DNA from: Paenibacillus solanacearum
GTDB lineage: Bacteria; Bacillota; Bacilli; Paenibacillales; NBRC-103111
NCBI RefSeq assembly: GCF_910593845.1
Contig: NZ_CAJVAS010000001.1
Span: forward strand, 124,001-188,000
Direction of reading: 5' to 3'
DNA length: 64,000 nucleotides
How positions within the stretch are numbered: position 1 is the first letter of the stretch; each line of letters starts with the position of its first letter. The translations under genes were made by a program, and so were the position numbers. The notes under the pieces are model-generated. The model searched no databases and was not told the origin of the DNA. It worked only from the letters and a program-made list of their open reading frames with translations. Shown here one piece after another: positions 16,792 through 24,903 of this stretch.

Positions 16792-17775
16792 GTGACCTAT
16801 AATGCCTTCGGGAAACCGGAGCAAGTATTGCGGATCGGGCGGACGCCGGTCCGCCCGCCGGGGCTGGGCGAGCTGCTGGTCCGGATGCTGTCCCGGCCCG
16901 TCAATCCGTCGGATCTGATCCCGGTGACCGGCGCTTACGCGCATCGCATCCGCCTGCCGGCTATTCCCGGCTACGAAGGCGTCGGGATCGTCGAAGCGGC
17001 CGGGCCGGATGTATGCCCGGATTGGATCGGCAAGCGGGTACTTCCGCTGCGGGGCACAGGCACATGGCAGCAGTGGGTTCATGCTCCCGCCGAGCTGACA
17101 GTTCGGCTGCCCGATGCGCTGGACGACGACACGGCGGCGCAACTGTACATCAATCCGATCACGGCATGGGTCACCTGCAAGGACGTGCTGCGGCTGGGAT
17201 CGGGCGATGTCGTCGTCGTGAACGCTTGCGGATCATCTATCGGACGCATCTATGCGCAGCTGTCCCGCATGCTCGGCTTTCGGCTCATCGCGGTGACGCG
17301 AAGCCGCTCCCATACGGCGGAGCTGCTCGCGCTTGGCGCGGCTGCCGTCGTTGAGACGGATGGCCGGTCGCCTGCGGCGCTTCATCGTACCGTCATGGAA
17401 TGGACGGACGGAGCGGGAGCCTGCGCCGCGATCGATTCCGTCGGAGGCGCTTCAGGCATGGCGCTGGCCGAATGTGTTCGGCCCGGGGGCAAGCTGCTCA
17501 GCATCGGGCTCTTGTCGGGAATGCCGCTGAATGCGTCGCAAATCTCGCGATCGACCGGGGCGCAGCTCCAGATGTTCCATCTGCGTCATTGGAACAAGCA
17601 GACGACCGCCGCTGCATGGCAGCGGACGTTCCGGCAGTTAATCTCGTTTATCGGCGGCGGACAGCTGCGTCTTTGTCCGCCGAGCGTCCGCTTCGACTTA
17701 TCCGATGTGAAGGAAGCGGTTCACGCCGCACAATCGGGGCAGAAGGGCGTGGGCAAAATATTTTTGACCGGTTGA
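16792..17775 (+). CDS. MDR-family zinc-independent reductase (2-enoyl / quinone reductase type)
   Basis: A 327 aa medium-chain dehydrogenase/reductase with 'LSRPVNPSDLIPVTG' near the N-terminus, 'PGYEGVGIVEAAGPDV' and the nucleotide-binding 'VVVNACGSSIGR'. The zinc-ligand cysteines of alcohol dehydrogenases are missing, so it belongs to the quinone or trans-2-enoyl-thioester reductase branch and uses NADPH. GTG 16792 has AAGGA six bases upstream and yields the expected N-terminus; the frame also opens at ATG 16738, but that adds 18 residues not typical of the family. Three small genes follow on the same strand. Confidence 0.83.
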   Translation: MTYNAFGKPEQVLRIGRTPVRPPGLGELLVRMLSRPVNPSDLIPVTGAYAHRIRLPAIPGYEGVGIVEAAGPDVCPDWIGKRVLPLRGTGTWQQWVHAPAELTVRLPDALDDDTAAQLYINPITAWVTCKDVLRLGSGDVVVVNACGSSIGRIYAQLSRMLGFRLIAVTRSRSHTAELLALGAAAVVETDGRSPAALHRTVMEWTDGAGACAAIDSVGGASGMALAECVRPGGKLLSIGLLSGMPLNASQISRSTGAQLQMFHLRHWNKQTTAAAWQRTFRQLISFIGGGQLRLCPPSVRFDLSDVKEAVHAAQSGQKGVGKIFLTG

Positions 17776-17835
17776 GGGTTGAAGGCTGAGAATGGATCGT
17801 CGACCGAAGGCTTGGTTTGAAGGGAGCGGACCGGA

Positions 17836-18483
17836 ATGGCAGGGGCCAAAGCAAAAGGCATCATCTTCGATATGGATAACACGATACTGCGTTCGCATAT
17901 CGATTTCAAACGAATGAAGCATGAAGTATTCTCGTATTTGGCCGGTCATCGCATCGTCAGCGAGCGGATCGATCTGGACGCATTCACTTCATCTACTTTA
18001 ATCGAGCTTGCCTGTACTTCGCCGCGTTTTACCGTACAGGCGGAACAAGACGTATGGGCGATCGTCACGGAGCTGGAGCGGGAAGGGATGGACGATGCGG
18101 GACTAGAGCCCGGCGTGGAGCGCGTACTGGAGCAGCTGCGCCCCACCTGCCATTTGACGATCCTGACGAATAATGCGAAGGAAGCTGCGCTGCAGGCGCT
18201 GCGTACGACCGGCATCGAGCCTTATTTCGATCATATCATCGGAAGAGAGCAGGCAGGTCTCAAGCCGTCTCCGGCGGGAGTGCAGTGGATCGTTCGCTCC
18301 TATCCGCACTTGTCCAGGGAAGACTGGCTGTCGGTTGGCGATGCTTGGATCGACGGGAAAGCGGCCATGGACGCCGGCGTACGTTTCATCGCGTATCAGG
18401 CGAATCGGTCCGAGCTGGAGCGAAGAGGTGTTGTTCCGGAGGGCTACATAGAAGCAATAGCCGATATGATCCATTACATTTGA
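17836..18483 (+). CDS. HAD-superfamily hydrolase
   Basis: A 215 aa phosphatase-type HAD protein. Motif I is 'IIFDMDNTIL' with the Asp nucleophile, motif II 'ILTNN', motif III the Lys in 'AGLKPSPAG', and motif IV 'SVGDAWID'. A helical cap lies between motifs I and II. It resembles phosphoglycolate phosphatase relatives, but the substrate is not predictable. It precedes a DUF1904 gene by 12 bp, so the two are likely co-transcribed. Confidence 0.87.
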   Translation: MAGAKAKGIIFDMDNTILRSHIDFKRMKHEVFSYLAGHRIVSERIDLDAFTSSTLIELACTSPRFTVQAEQDVWAIVTELEREGMDDAGLEPGVERVLEQLRPTCHLTILTNNAKEAALQALRTTGIEPYFDHIIGREQAGLKPSPAGVQWIVRSYPHLSREDWLSVGDAWIDGKAAMDAGVRFIAYQANRSELERRGVVPEGYIEAIADMIHYI

Positions 18484-18495
18484 AGGAGGAACAGC

Positions 18496-18825
18496 ATGCC
18501 TCAATTAACAGTAAGAGGAATCGGCGTTGACGTTATGGTCTCGATCAGCCGGCCGCTCGTTGAAGAGCTGGCGGCGATTTGCCAATGCGGTACGGATCAT
18601 TTTACGGTCGATTGCTTGAATGTCGTTTCCGTATTTGACGGACAAGCGTGCAACACGAATCCGTTCATCGAAGTGGCCTGGTTCGAACGGGGCCGTGAGA
18701 TAAGGGACCGCGTGGCGGAAGCGATCACAAGACATGTTCGCACGGCAGGCGTGTCTGAGCTGGAAATTGCGTTCAAGGTGTATAAGGAAGACGGCTACTA
18801 TATAGGCGGCGTACCGTGCGGGTAA
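18496..18825 (+). CDS. DUF1904 family protein
   Basis: A 109 aa soluble protein beginning 'MPQLTVRGIGVDVM', with a GAAGGAGG site before ATG 18496. It matches the DUF1904 family of Firmicutes, small alpha/beta proteins related in fold to tautomerases; activity is unknown. It lies in a short run with the HAD and Nudix genes. Confidence 0.75.
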   Translation: MPQLTVRGIGVDVMVSISRPLVEELAAICQCGTDHFTVDCLNVVSVFDGQACNTNPFIEVAWFERGREIRDRVAEAITRHVRTAGVSELEIAFKVYKEDGYYIGGVPCG

Positions 18826-18900
18826 GCGGGACCGCGTCCGGTTCGAACGAATATCCGGCGCAGGCATACAGCGACTTCACAACGGCGGGGTGATCCACAT

Positions 18901-19365
18901 ATGGGTTATATTGAGGAAATACGGGCGCTTGTCGGCCACCGGCCGCTGATCTTGGTCGGAGCGGTCGTCATCGTCGTCGATGCCGAGGGCCGGCTGCTGC
19001 TTCAGCAGCGGAAGCATCCGTATGGCGTCTGGGGAATCCCCGGGGGGCTTATGGAGTTGGGTGAATCGGTTGAAGACACCGCTCGCAGAGAGCTGCGGGA
19101 AGAAACGAATCTGGAGGCCGGCGCACTGAAGCTTATCAACGTGTATTCCGGACCGGGTCAATTCATTCGTGCGGCGAACGGTGATGAATTTTATGCCGTC
19201 ACGACCGCGTTCTATACTACGGAAATTACCGGCGAGCTGATCGTGGACGAGTCGGAAGCGCTCAACTTCGAATACTTCAAGCCGGATCAACTGCCGGAGC
19301 GGATCGTCAAGAGCCATAGACGCATCGTGGACGAGTTTATGGCCGGTCATTACAGCCGGCTCTAA
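18901..19365 (+). CDS. Nudix hydrolase
   Basis: A 154 aa pyrophosphohydrolase with a full Nudix box: Gly, then 'ELGESVEDT', then the metal-binding 'RRELREETNL' (about residues 42-64). Leading residues 'MGYIEEIRALVGHRP' are typical of a Bacilli subgroup acting on nucleoside diphosphate derivatives. Substrate unknown. A terminator follows. Confidence 0.88.
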   Translation: MGYIEEIRALVGHRPLILVGAVVIVVDAEGRLLLQQRKHPYGVWGIPGGLMELGESVEDTARRELREETNLEAGALKLINVYSGPGQFIRAANGDEFYAVTTAFYTTEITGELIVDESEALNFEYFKPDQLPERIVKSHRRIVDEFMAGHYSRL

Positions 19366-19391
19366 TCCGTTCCCGCTCGTCATGTCCGAAT

Positions 19392-19420
19392 AAACCGCCA
19401 CCGGCGGTTTTTCTTTTTTT
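19392..19420 (+). terminator. Rho-independent terminator after the Nudix gene
   Basis: AAACCGCC (19392-19399) pairs with GGCGGTTT (19403-19410) and a T-rich tail follows. Confidence 0.8.
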
Positions 19421-19551
19421 CCGCATGGCCATAAGTGGTGAAGACTGGTGTGGATGCATGCCCCCGTTCGGTCAGAGTCAGGAGTATCTCCGCCGTAAAA
19501 GCACCGGAAACGTTTCGTTCGATGTCTCCACGCGTTGCTGCGAAGATGCTG

Positions 19552-19839
19552 CTATTCCTCGTTCATGACTATAATTTTTTGCGCAAACGCTTGGCCGGGG
19601 TAAGACGTGGCGACAACGCCGTCGAAAATAATTTTCACTTTGGAGCCGACGCGAACCTCTGGCGGCAGCATTTTCTTGGATGTGAACCAGATCGAATTGT
19701 TTTTGTTTTCGATCCCGGATACCAAAATTCGTTTTTCGTGAATATCGGTTACGATGCCGATATGCTCCACTTGTTTCGAGCAAGCTGCGGTCAGCAGTAA
19801 GCTGGTAATGACGATACATAGGACAACAATGTTTCTCAC
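19552..19839 (-). CDS. Small secreted lipoprotein, DUF3221/YobA-like
   Basis: A 95 aa product with a GTG start and AAGGAG upstream. A hydrophobic signal ends in the lipobox T-A-A-C. The mature part, with 'HIGIVTDIHEKRILVSGIE' and 'VGSKVKIIFDGVV', looks like a small OB-like beta-barrel, as in DUF3221 proteins. Function unknown. Convergent with the Nudix gene and divergent from chorismate synthase. Confidence 0.7.
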   Translation of the reverse strand: MRNIVVLCIVITSLLLTAACSKQVEHIGIVTDIHEKRILVSGIENKNNSIWFTSKKMLPPEVRVGSKVKIIFDGVVATSYPGQAFAQKIIVMNEE

Positions 19840-20149
19840 GGGCTCTCCACTCCTTCATTTCAATATGCGGCCGCTGACATGTCTGCTTGCATGCCGTGCA
19901 TTTCATTGCGCTCGAGGCACGGGATGAAGCGCTTATACGCCGGATACTACATGGACGTAACGGATAATGCATAAGTTTCAGACGATCCGCCGTTTTCTGA
20001 ACGAATGGACGATTTTCCATTGCCCTAGGTATAGATGGAGTCTATGGAGTCAATCGAAACAAACAATTTCATAAATGGTTCATGGCGTTCTATAATGAAA
20101 GCAAACGTACGGCAGCGCTGGCGGACAAGACAGAGGGAGTGAGCAGAAG
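19840..20149. promoter_or_regulatory. Intergenic region with promoter for aroC
   Basis: TATAAT at 20091-20096 lies 17 bp after a weak TTCATA (20068-20073) and is about 50 bp from the aroC start. A short direct repeat ATGGAGTC occurs near 20035-20050. No gene is seen in the rest. Confidence 0.5.
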
Positions 20150-21205
20150 ATGGCAGGTAACAGTTTCGGAGAGTCGTTCAAAATTACGACGTTCGGCGAG
20201 TCCCACGGGGCTGCGGTCGGCGTGATCATTGACGGTGTAACACCAGGCGTGGACATCGACGAAGCCTTTATTCAGGTTCAAATGGATCGCAGAAAGCCCG
20301 GTCAATCGACCGTGACTTCTCCGCGCAAAGAATATGATATCGTCCATATTTTATCGGGAACATATGAAGGCAAGACGACGGGAACGCCACTGTTCATTAT
20401 TTTGTACAACAAAGATATGCGACCTGAAGCGTATGATGACATCAAGCACAGCTTTCGCCCCGGACATGCCGACTTCACGTATTTGGAGAAGTACGGCATT
20501 CGTGATCACCGGGGAAGCGGCCGGGCTTCCGGCAGGGAGACGGCGGGAAGAGTGGCGGCCGGCGCGGTGGCACGAAAAATGCTGGAACGCAGAGGCGTGT
20601 CGGTCATTGCGTATACCCAGGAAATCGGCGGTATCGCATGCCGCGATTACGTCGAAGAGGCAATCGAGTCGAACCCGGTAAGAGCCTGCGATCCGCAAGC
20701 TGCAGTGCAGATGGTGGAGAAGATCGAGTCGCTTGCCGCGATCGGCGACAGCTGCGGCGGCATTGTGGAATGCCGGATTCGCGGCGTTCAACCCGGCCTC
20801 GGCGAGCCGGTATTCGACAAGCTTGACGCCGATCTGGCTAAAGCGATGCTGTCGATCGGAGCCGTCAAAGGAATCGAATTCGGCGCCGGCTTCGCCGCGG
20901 CGAGAATGCTTGGCAGTCAGCATAACGATCAGATGAAAGGCGGGGAATTTATAACGAATCATGCCGGAGGGATGCTCGGCGGCATCAGCACGGGAGAAGA
21001 AATCGTCTTTCGGGTGGCGGTCAAGCCGACTTCGTCTATCTCCCTTCCGCAGCAAACCGTCAATCGGGATGGGGAAGACCATACGATCGTGACGATAGGC
21101 CGACATGATCCGTGCATCTGCCCTAGAATCGTTCCCGTGGTCGAAGCGATGGCTTGCCTTGTTATCGAAGACCACTACAAACGCCAAGCCGCGACGCGGT
21201 ATTAA
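20150..21205 (+). CDS. aroC: Chorismate synthase, E. coli AroC type
   Basis: Converts 5-enolpyruvylshikimate-3-phosphate to chorismate with reduced FMN, the last shared step of aromatic biosynthesis. The 351 aa product has all signatures: 'TTFGESHGAAVG', 'FRPGHADFTY', 'RGSGRASGRETAGRVAAGA', 'NHAGGMLGGISTG' and 'RHDPCICPR'. It is closer to the enterobacterial form than to the roughly 390 aa AroF form usual in Bacilli. It stands alone, with no aroB, aroH or trp genes around, so it may be a second chorismate synthase. A perfect 13-bp terminator stem follows. Confidence 0.93.
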   Translation: MAGNSFGESFKITTFGESHGAAVGVIIDGVTPGVDIDEAFIQVQMDRRKPGQSTVTSPRKEYDIVHILSGTYEGKTTGTPLFIILYNKDMRPEAYDDIKHSFRPGHADFTYLEKYGIRDHRGSGRASGRETAGRVAAGAVARKMLERRGVSVIAYTQEIGGIACRDYVEEAIESNPVRACDPQAAVQMVEKIESLAAIGDSCGGIVECRIRGVQPGLGEPVFDKLDADLAKAMLSIGAVKGIEFGAGFAAARMLGSQHNDQMKGGEFITNHAGGMLGGISTGEEIVFRVAVKPTSSISLPQQTVNRDGEDHTIVTIGRHDPCICPRIVPVVEAMACLVIEDHYKRQAATRY

Positions 21206-21245
21206 CGGGCCGGCATGAATGCGGTACCGGTGCCATTGCAAGATG

Positions 21246-21281
21246 ACAAGCAAGCTTCGCAATAGAAGCTTGCTTGTTTGC
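21246..21281 (+). terminator. Terminator after aroC
   Basis: ACAAGCAAGCTTC (21246-21258) pairs perfectly with GAAGCTTGCTTGT (21265-21277), followed by TTTG. Confidence 0.75.
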
Positions 21282-21401
21282 GTGGATCCATTCTTTTTGG
21301 CATAACTCAAAATGCAAAGCGGACATCACAGAATTCTTCCATTGGAAACGTTATTTTGCGAATATAATCATTTAGGAATCGCGCCCGCCATAGTCATATG
21401 G

Positions 21402-21407
21402 TATAAT
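21402..21407 (+). promoter_or_regulatory. Extended -10 promoter of the small toxin gene
   Basis: TATAAT at 21402-21407 is preceded by TGG, an extended -10 element, with no good -35 box. It lies 65 bp upstream of the small toxin ORF. A second TATAAT at 21363-21368 is a possible alternative. Confidence 0.5.
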
Positions 21408-21472
21408 AATCCAATCACAATAGAATGGCCTTATGGTCGGTCGGCTAACCTCTCGGAAGGGAGGTGATGCCT

Positions 21473-21559
21473 GTGGAGGTATTTCAAGCGCTGCAATTGA
21501 TGTTCCTGTTCGGAATGTTTATTCTAGCTTTGCTTACGTACCTTAACAAAAAGAAATAG
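21473..21559 (+). CDS. Putative holin-like (Hol-Tox / TxpA-type) toxin peptide
   Basis: A 28-codon ORF, GTG start 21473 with GGGAGG eight bases upstream, encoding a peptide that begins 'MEVFQALQLMFLFGMFILA', one hydrophobic helix, and ends in Asn-Lys-Lys-Lys. This is the form of the putative holin-like toxins of Bacilli, expressed from type I toxin-antitoxin loci with an antisense RNA. Its stop codon lies inside a 12-bp terminator stem and a second hairpin follows, as in known loci. It marks the start of an AT-rich accessory stretch. The toxin activity is inferred from family. Confidence 0.75.
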   Translation: MEVFQALQLMFLFGMFILALLTYLNKKK

Positions 21560-21592
21560 ACCGTCCTCTCACAAAGGTTAACGGTCTATTTC
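21553..21592 (+). terminator. Terminator overlapping the toxin stop codon
   Basis: GAAATAGACCGT (21553-21564) pairs perfectly with ACGGTCTATTTC (21581-21592). It contains the toxin TAG stop and is followed by a T-containing tail. Confidence 0.7.
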
Positions 21593-21645
21593 TTTGGCAA
21601 TAACCCTTTGAAGCCAACCGCCCTTAAATGCGGCTATTGTGTAAG

Positions 21646-21674
21646 GAGTCGTGTTGGAGCACGACTCTTTTTTA
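21646..21674 (+). terminator. Second hairpin-T-run in the toxin locus
   Basis: GAGTCGTG (21646-21653) pairs with CACGACTC (21660-21667), followed by TTTTTT. In type I loci the antisense RNA starts or ends in this area; its promoter was not identified here. Confidence 0.65.
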
Positions 21675-21970
21675 GTATATGCACAATGCATAAAAGTAAA
21701 CATTAATATTTACCTCTATATTACACGATATTTTTCATAGTGACAATAATATATTACTGAATATATTACTGAATATATTGCTTATTGAGAAAGGGATAGA
21801 TGAGATACTTGGTTTACATTAATCAAGTCTGATTCTCTAAAAAGAGGATAACCAAGATTATGTGGCTGAATATGCGGCAGATCGATAATCTCTTCCCGCA
21901 CTAGAAGTATCCCACATTAGGAAATTAGTGGTAATATGGTTTTATACATTTAAAAGGAGATGACGATGAG
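21675..21970. other. AT-rich gene-free interval with a 12-bp direct repeat
   Basis: No gene is seen. ATATATTACTGA is repeated about 2.7 times near 21748-21780. The composition is much richer in AT than the flanks to the left. Confidence 0.5.
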
Positions 21971-22396
21971 GTGGCTCCGAAACATATCATTTCTGCGGCA
22001 ACCATTGTAGTGAATGAGGGTAACGAAATATTATTGATAAAAGGACCTAAGCGAGGATGGGAAATGCCCGGAGGGCAGGTTGAAGAAGGTGAATCATTGA
22101 AAGATGCAGCGATACGGGAAACAAAGGAAGAGAGTGGTATCGATATAGAAGTGACCAAGTTTTGTGGTGTTTTTCAAAATGTCAGTGCTTGTATTTGTAA
22201 CACTTTGTTTTTAGGCAGACCCATCGGGGGCGAATTAACAACGACTCCCGAGTCTTTAGATGTAGGATTTTTTCCAATCGAAACAGCACTAGAGATGGTA
22301 AATTGGGGGAATTTTAAGCAAAGAATCGAGCTTTGTTTGAATGACGAGCTTCATCCGTTTTATGTTGAATTTTCCATTCCGCTTAAGGAGTGCTAG
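21971..22396 (+). CDS. Nudix hydrolase
   Basis: A 141 aa Nudix protein: 'GWEMPGGQVEEGESLKDAA' followed by 'RETKEESGID' forms the complete metal-binding box near residues 36-58. It resembles MutT-like enzymes that hydrolyse nucleotide derivatives. The start is GTG 21971 with AAGGAG 11 bases upstream. The codon use is AT-rich, unlike the other Nudix gene at 18901, consistent with recent transfer. Confidence 0.85.
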   Translation: MAPKHIISAATIVVNEGNEILLIKGPKRGWEMPGGQVEEGESLKDAAIRETKEESGIDIEVTKFCGVFQNVSACICNTLFLGRPIGGELTTTPESLDVGFFPIETALEMVNWGNFKQRIELCLNDELHPFYVEFSIPLKEC

Positions 22397-22663
22397 AGCG
22401 CTATAAGTTTTTTTACTTCGGATCGCGTTGACCTAAAACCAGCTAATCTTAACTTCTAATGAGTAATCTCTAAACTGTTAAATTTAGCATAAGTATCGAT
22501 CTTATTTTCAAAGTGGGATAGGTGCTCTTGGTGATGAAGGAGAAAGTTGATGTAACAGCCGCGTTGAGCAGCTCACGTTAATGAATACACTTACCTTTCC
22601 AGGGAAAATTAACTTAGTGATATTGGTAGGATTAAGTAGTTTTCCTGGGAAGGGGCAGCTCTC
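22397..22663. other. AT-rich interval, no gene
   Basis: Contains an imperfect inverted repeat (about 22598-22612 against 22639-22652, both around TTTCCNGGGAA) just before the next gene. A 15-codon ORF at about 22534 has no support. Confidence 0.35.
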
Positions 22664-23101
22664 TTGAGGGTCTTAATATGCATAGCCATGCTAATTTCAA
22701 TGGTTGGAATACAATCTTCATTCTGTAACGCGGTTGTACAGAAGCCGCTGGAGGACTCGAGGGAACTGCAACTTCAAGATATGCTTGTAATGTTTTTGCT
22801 CCCCCACATGCGAGAGAAGCTTGCAGTTGTATACTCAGATGTATTGTCAGCACCAGGAGGACCAGATATATATCCTTATTTTGTTGATGTGAAGCACATT
22901 GAAAGGGTTAATGGATTCCGTGGTTTTGATTTCTTAATTACACTTTTCGCGTTTCCAACAGTTGGCCCTCATATCCCTGTCGGTGAAGATGTTTTTACAT
23001 ATCAGATCTCGGCTGCTGGAGTTAGGCTTATACATTTTGAACATCTAAAAGGACCGAATAAAGACGATTTCCCACCTAATTACAAAGATCTTTTGAAGTA
23101 A
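22664..23101 (+). CDS. DUF3888-like secreted protein
   Basis: A 145 aa product with an N-terminal signal peptide, then 'LQDMLVMFLLPHMREKLAV', a 'GFRGFDFLITLFAFPTVGPH' stretch and a C-terminal 'VRLIHFEHLKGPN'. This fits the DUF3888 family of Bacilli, exported proteins of unknown function. The TTG start at 22664 has an AGGGGC site; ATG 22688 is a fallback. AT-rich codon use. Confidence 0.65.
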   Translation: MRVLICIAMLISMVGIQSSFCNAVVQKPLEDSRELQLQDMLVMFLLPHMREKLAVVYSDVLSAPGGPDIYPYFVDVKHIERVNGFRGFDFLITLFAFPTVGPHIPVGEDVFTYQISAAGVRLIHFEHLKGPNKDDFPPNYKDLLK

Positions 23102-23102
23102 G

Positions 23103-23610
23103 TCAAGCTTGATCCAAAAAAGAAGGGCCATCCATGTTTGAACCACATAGATGTGCCCTTTTCGACAATGTTGAGCAGTGGATTTTACTCGAGAACTTAA
23201 GAAGGAGCATGTGGTGCGATAATCCCTGTGGAACGAGTCGGGTGAGCTCATTATTCGTGCAGGTGAGTTCCCGAAGCAGCTGCCAAGCAAGCTTCGGATG
23301 TTCGGTTCGGGAAGCAATGCCGAATCCGCAAATCCAAGGCTCATTAACTCTTTCACCTCCCCGAAAATACGGTAAACCTACCATCCCAAGGTTTTCCTTC
23401 AGCTTAGGTTCAATCTCGTGCAACATGATGAAGTAATCGAGGATCATACCAGTGCTATTTTCAAGTAAACCACTGTTTCGAAATAGTCATGCATCGCCCA
23501 GGCGACCCTGTGCTTGCGAACGAGTTCGGTGACCCGCGTAATCGCTTCGACTGCCTTCGGGCTGGTTGTGTAACGTCGTTGTACGAACGGGCAGCAGTTT
23601 AATATAATTA
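23103..23610 (-). pseudogene. Decayed ABC solute-binding protein gene
   Basis: Two pieces of one protein are readable on the minus strand in different frames. The upstream piece (about 23460-23570) reads 'SPKAVEAITRVTELVRKHRV', and the downstream piece (up to about 23447) reads 'GLPYFRGGERVNEPWICGFG' and 'SRTEHPKLAWQLLRELT', the typical C-terminal half of a sugar-binding protein. The signal peptide, most of the N-terminus and an intact frame are missing. This is a remnant, not a working gene. Confidence 0.65.
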
Positions 23611-23700
23611 TTCTTTACATCCCTTTATATGGTAATAGAGTGATATGATATTCCTACAATGTTGAACCTAAGAAAAGAGACGAACGAAGGATGGGAAGAA

Positions 23701-24633
23701 ATGACTGCCTATACAAAACCAACAGTGGAAATTCATGAAGTAGAAGTTGTACTACGTAAGCATTTTGGTTCTCAGCTGACAAGGATCACGTCATTAACAG
23801 GGGGGAATTTAAGCACTGTGTTCTCCTTCATGCTTCTTGATAAGGAATACGTAATTAAATTTAGCGATTTAGCAGGGGGATTTAAAACTGAAAAGTTTAT
23901 CTCAACCCTCTTATCATCCCAGGGGATTCCGTTTCCTCTTTGTGTTGGGTTAGGTAGTTTCAAATCATTGAACTATTTGATTTCAGAAAAAATAATTGGA
24001 CACAGTCTGAAGGACTGTTCTTACGAGCAACAACGCAGAATGATTCCGGATGTCATTCAGATTCTAACGCGAATGAACCATGTAAAGTTAGGAACAACAA
24101 AAGGTTATGGCAAGATAAATTCGAGTGGTAATGGTACTTATACCTCTTGGAAGGAATATATTATTGCTTCCTATGCTGAGGAACAAGCGGGTAGCTTCTG
24201 GGAAGGTTGGCACAGATTATTCAAAACATCCTGTCTAGAGAAAGATGTGTTTGATGAATGTTATAACCGATTGTTAGCTTATTCTATCTACAATGAACCA
24301 CATCGTTATTTTATCCATGGTGATTTCCACCAGTCGAACATTTTATCTAATGGACAACAAATAACTGGAGTCATTGATAGTAATGGTAAATATGGAGATT
24401 TTCTCGTCGATCTCGCAAGTTTAGACAGGCACTTGAAGACACGCTTGAACCTAGATGTGGTCCAAAGATACCAAGATTATCAGCAACAATTGGATATTGC
24501 CATACCACATTTTACGGAAAGATTAATTGGAGCTAAATACTATAATGGATTAATAGGGTTACGCTTTTATGCAATGATGGGCTGGAATGATTCTTATTTC
24601 GAACTTCGCGATGATCTATTAAGTTTAATTTAA
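23701..24633 (+). CDS. Aminoglycoside-phosphotransferase-fold kinase (hygromycin B kinase-like)
   Basis: A 310 aa kinase-fold protein with 'LTGGNLSTVFSF' loop, catalytic 'FIHGDFHQSNIL' and the metal Asp in 'GVIDSNGKYGDFLVDLA', where Ser replaces the usual Trp after Asp. The pattern is closest to the hygromycin-B 4-O-kinase group, but a resistance role is not proven. ATG 23701 has a GGGAAG site just upstream; the frame also opens at 23659. It is one of six such kinases in the window and is AT-rich. Confidence 0.78.
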   Translation: MTAYTKPTVEIHEVEVVLRKHFGSQLTRITSLTGGNLSTVFSFMLLDKEYVIKFSDLAGGFKTEKFISTLLSSQGIPFPLCVGLGSFKSLNYLISEKIIGHSLKDCSYEQQRRMIPDVIQILTRMNHVKLGTTKGYGKINSSGNGTYTSWKEYIIASYAEEQAGSFWEGWHRLFKTSCLEKDVFDECYNRLLAYSIYNEPHRYFIHGDFHQSNILSNGQQITGVIDSNGKYGDFLVDLASLDRHLKTRLNLDVVQRYQDYQQQLDIAIPHFTERLIGAKYYNGLIGLRFYAMMGWNDSYFELRDDLLSLI

Positions 24634-24903
24634 CCAGGAAATTGTTACTCGTGATTAAACTATCATAAAAGAACGAATCAGCTTTCATGCTCGGTGCTAA
24701 ACAAGAAATGCATGGATAGCTAACGGGCACTACAACAAAAGGTTGCCGCGAGAATGACCGGCCTTCTGATAACGGGAACGATAGCGGGGGACTTGCTGCA
24801 CGGCGAGCATCTCTTCAATGTGGGCCAACATGATATTTATGTGCATGGATTGCAAGGCTTGATTCTCAGCATTCCATATAATTAAGTTTGAAAGGATACC
24901 TGG
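24634..24903. other. Interval with a coding-like minus-strand fragment
   Basis: On the minus strand about 24730-24880 reads as plausible protein ('NIMLAHIEEMLAVQQVPRYR'), ending in TAG, without a start or ribosome binding site. I could not assign it. The rest shows nothing. Confidence 0.3.

Noticed and set aside
23567-24740. Shared AACGGGCA octamers near 23590 and 24721, possible recombination sites or element ends
   Set aside because: Only eight bases match, with no terminal inverted repeats, transposase or target duplication.
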